From NCBI GenBank assembly GCA_019746105.1, contig JAIESK010000090.1:1-52098 (forward strand): DNA of 52,098 bases, in the 5' to 3' direction. A program made the position numbers and the translations under genes. Of this stretch, positions 49,790-52,098 are shown one piece after another (position 1 is the stretch's first letter; each line of letters starts with the position of its first letter). The stretch is from Alphaproteobacteria bacterium (GTDB lineage Bacteria; Pseudomonadota; Alphaproteobacteria; UBA9655). Under the pieces are notes generated by a model. It ran no database searches. It saw only the letters and a list, made by a program, of their open reading frames with translations, and was not told the DNA's origin.

Positions 49790-50482
49790 ATGGTATCTTC
49801 AGCTTTCAATAGCGTTGATCTCGTCATTCTGATCATCATTGGTCTTTCTATTTTGATTGGCGTCCTGCGCGGGGCTACCCGTGAAGTTTTAGGCATTGCA
49901 GGATGGATTGGCGCCTTTGCCGTTGTCTTTTATGGGCTTCCCCTTTTTCGCCCCTTAGGGCGTCAGTACATCCACAGCCCTATGATTGCTGATGCTGTGG
50001 TTGCAGGTATCCTATTCATTTTTTCCCTCGCTGTTTTTATTCTTATTAGCAAGTTAATTTCCTCAAGTGTAAAGGGTAGCATTTTTGGGAGCTTAGATCG
50101 TTCTTTGGGATTGGTCTTTGGATTCATGCGCGGAGTTATATTTATATGCGTAGCTTTTCTCCTCCTAAGCCTTTATTATTCACCTGCTCAAATTCCTGAA
50201 ATTATTCTTTCAGCCCGCTTTACACCTTGGATTATGCAAGGCGCTGATGAAATCAAGAGAATCGTCCCTCACGATTACTTGCCTCAAGATCTGACTCAGC
50301 CCACCATCAACCCTTTGGATGCCAAAGACCTGATTCAAAACAGCCTTCCTTCCCTTGAGGATACGGTCAAAAATTTGTCGACCTTAAGACCTGTATCTCC
50401 AAAAAAACCTACGGAAAGCAACAAAGAGATCGAAACATTGATCGACTCAGCAACGCCAAATGAACATCCTGAAAATCCGTAA
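49790..50482 (+). CDS. cvpA: CvpA family protein
   Basis: Multi-TM VDLVILIIIGLSILIGVLRGATREVLGIAGWIGAF; directly downstream of radA. Confidence 0.88.
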   Translation: MVSSAFNSVDLVILIIIGLSILIGVLRGATREVLGIAGWIGAFAVVFYGLPLFRPLGRQYIHSPMIADAVVAGILFIFSLAVFILISKLISSSVKGSIFGSLDRSLGLVFGFMRGVIFICVAFLLLSLYYSPAQIPEIILSARFTPWIMQGADEIKRIVPHDYLPQDLTQPTINPLDAKDLIQNSLPSLEDTVKNLSTLRPVSPKKPTESNKEIETLIDSATPNEHPENP

Positions 50483-50641
50483 AATCATTATTGGGCCAAA
50501 ATCTCGTGATTACATTATCTAATTTGTTGCAAAAAAATAATGATCAAGAGGTTGATTTTTTATAGACAACTATTATATCAGAAATTATATCAATGATATA
50601 TTTTATTTATTTTTTTGAAGCTTTTTATAAGGATCTATATT

Positions 50642-51175
50642 ATGAAAAAACAACTCTTTTTACTAGCGCTTACCACGGCTATTTTTACAACCCATCCTTT
50701 ATTTGCAATGGTAATTGATGAAAATCAACTTTCTGGTAGTATTAGATTACAGAAGAAAGAAATTCGTTCTAAACTCCTCGAGGAAGATAAGTATGCTCTT
50801 TTTCTTCCAACAAGTGAAAAATTAAGAATTATTAACGCTTTAAACTATGATAAAGAAACTATTTCTATTCCAAATTGCGAAGTAGAATTTTCTTTTGAGC
50901 CGTTGCGTAGGAGCAGGTTGAGAGGCTGCAACTTCTACCCTTTCCAGGGAAGGTGGCATAAAGACACCAACCTAATTTATGTGTTCACAAGAGATTCTAT
51001 TGACGATGGTGGGGTTGACACAGGTACGATTACATTTACCCTCCCAAAGGGATGTGATTTTTGTCCAACTATTACAAGAGAAGAAATAATAAATGGAGAA
51101 AAAAGAGCACACTTTACATTAAATCCTTTAGAATTAACACCTGTTGTTTTTAAATTTTCTGGAAGTGAAGCATAA
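50642..51175 (+). CDS. Small secreted hypothetical protein
   Basis: MKKQLFLLALTTAIFTTHPLFA signal; mature region unassigned. Confidence 0.65.
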   Translation: MKKQLFLLALTTAIFTTHPLFAMVIDENQLSGSIRLQKKEIRSKLLEEDKYALFLPTSEKLRIINALNYDKETISIPNCEVEFSFEPLRRSRLRGCNFYPFQGRWHKDTNLIYVFTRDSIDDGGVDTGTITFTLPKGCDFCPTITREEIINGEKRAHFTLNPLELTPVVFKFSGSEA

Positions 51176-51193
51176 TTATCCCAGATGCTAACC

Positions 51194-51440
51194 CTCCAGG
51201 TCTGCTGGAGCAGTCAAAATGTTTTACATAAGCTGAAGATCTCCTAAACTACTTCGCCCGCTCGAAGCATAAAAGGAGATCTTCTATGACAACTACACAA
51301 AATCATTTAAACCACAGTATATGGAAAAATGTAAATTACCATGTGGTCTTTACCCCAAAGTCGAGATCCCTTAAATGAAGTTAGTTTCTTGTAAGAACAT
51401 ACTCTAAAGCAGAACCTGAGAGCTTTAGCCCCCCAAATGG
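51194..51440 (+). mobile_element. Internally deleted IS200-like element
   Basis: Large left hairpin 51235-51284 over the SD, truncated TnpA start (51286-51378), right-end hairpin CTAAAGC/GCTTTAG 51404-51428. Outer limits are approximate. Confidence 0.6.
51286..51378 (+). pseudogene. Truncated IS200-like TnpA N-terminus (30 aa)
   Basis: MTTTQNHLNHSIWKNVNYHVVFTPKSRSLK*; the YHVVFTPKxR stretch resembles the TnpA start. No HUH motif remains. Confidence 0.6.
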
Positions 51441-51510
51441 ATTTTTTTAATTAATCTGTACTAAGATCTTTGTCAGAAATTGACAGAATATTAACTATTT
51501 ACAGAGAAAA

Positions 51511-51819
51511 TTGGATCGAAAAAAAAAGGAGACTTCACATGCAAAAAAACTTTTTCAAACATTAATAATCGTTGCCTTCATGAGCATCAGTTTTGAGCCA
51601 ACGAAGGCTGAAGAACCGCTATACAAAAAGTCAGATTGTAGAACTAGATGCACATATCTCCTTAATGACGAAGCTGAGGTAGCCCTCACTCCAAAATCGC
51701 TAGAAAAAATCACTGCTGCATTGGCAAGTAATATAAAGAAAGAGAGTGACAACAAATACTCTAGTCAAGTTACAATCAATGGAGAAACAATATCTCTAGA
51801 GTATGAGAAAGTAAAATAG
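51511..51819 (+). CDS. Small secreted hypothetical protein, possibly frameshifted near its start
   Basis: Hydrophobic leader and Cys-containing mature region; TTG start in frame, but the best SD+ATG (51539) is in another frame (A7 tract). Confidence 0.5.
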   Translation: MDRKKKETSHAKKLFQTLIIVAFMSISFEPTKAEEPLYKKSDCRTRCTYLLNDEAEVALTPKSLEKITAALASNIKKESDNKYSSQVTINGETISLEYEKVK

Positions 51820-51847
51820 TAAATTTTTCCTTGGTATTTTTTTGAGG

Positions 51848-51873
51848 GCAGAGAGGTTGTCTCTGCTTTTTTT
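51848..51873 (+). terminator. Rho-independent terminator
   Basis: GCAGAGA-ggttg-TCTCTGC stem followed by T7. Confidence 0.85.
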
Positions 51874-51959
51874 GTTTCTTCAGACACACCATTTTTCATT
51901 GTTACTCTCTTGCGGCAGCATAGGGGCTATAATACCGCGGCTTAAAAATAAAAATAGTA

Positions 51960-52007
51960 ACATTGATAAACTCAACAACTCCCGATGATCATCCTGAAAG
52001 TCCATGA
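51960..52007 (+). pseudogene. Duplicated 3' tail of cvpA
   Basis: aca ttg ata aac tca aca act ccc gat gat cat cct gaa agt cca tga = TLINSTTPDDHPESP*, versus CvpA TLIDSATPNEHPENP*. Confidence 0.8.
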
Positions 52008-52098
52008 AACCATTATCGCTAGAGCCAATTGCAAATTTTCAATGTTTGTCATCCCCGCGAAGGCGCAGTAGTGTCCGGGTAAAGTTGAAACAGACTAA

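Noticed and set aside
51179-51290. Large hairpin at 51235-51284 as a riboswitch
   Set aside because: Better explained as the IS200-type tnpA 5' UTR hairpin given the downstream YHVVFTPKxR-like ORF.

Overview
This 52 kb chromosomal window comes from an alphaproteobacterium. Gene content and repeat style suggest an intracellular, Holosporales-like lineage, but that assignment is inference because no search was run. Core genes: gatCAB, aacS-like, glnA, tRNA-Val(GAC), thyX, hpf, csaA, plsY, dprA, topA, rnr, typA, rplI, dnaB, alr, mlaEF, radA, cvpA. Accessory genes: a secreted trypsin-like protease, two large paralogous secreted LRR proteins (1950 and 1073 aa), a coiled-coil secreted protein with a duplicated module, a Fic protein with an AbiEi-like N-terminus, a cationic 18-aa-repeat secreted protein, and small secreted proteins. 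The intergenic DNA carries at least two families of paired-hairpin (REPIN-like) repeats and an internally deleted IS200-like element. The most striking observation is that the 3' coding tails of two core genes (typA and cvpA) each occur a second time, about 1.5-1.8 kb downstream in the same orientation. Each second copy lies on the far side of accessory cargo: the Fic gene at typA, small secreted proteins plus an IS200 remnant at cvpA. This resembles att-like or replacement-tail scars of cargo insertion at the 3' ends of protein genes. The second strong signal is the LRR paralogue pair, which shares an unassigned N-terminal region with a possible Cys/His dyad; one member also contains a perfect, very recent 321-bp tandem duplication.
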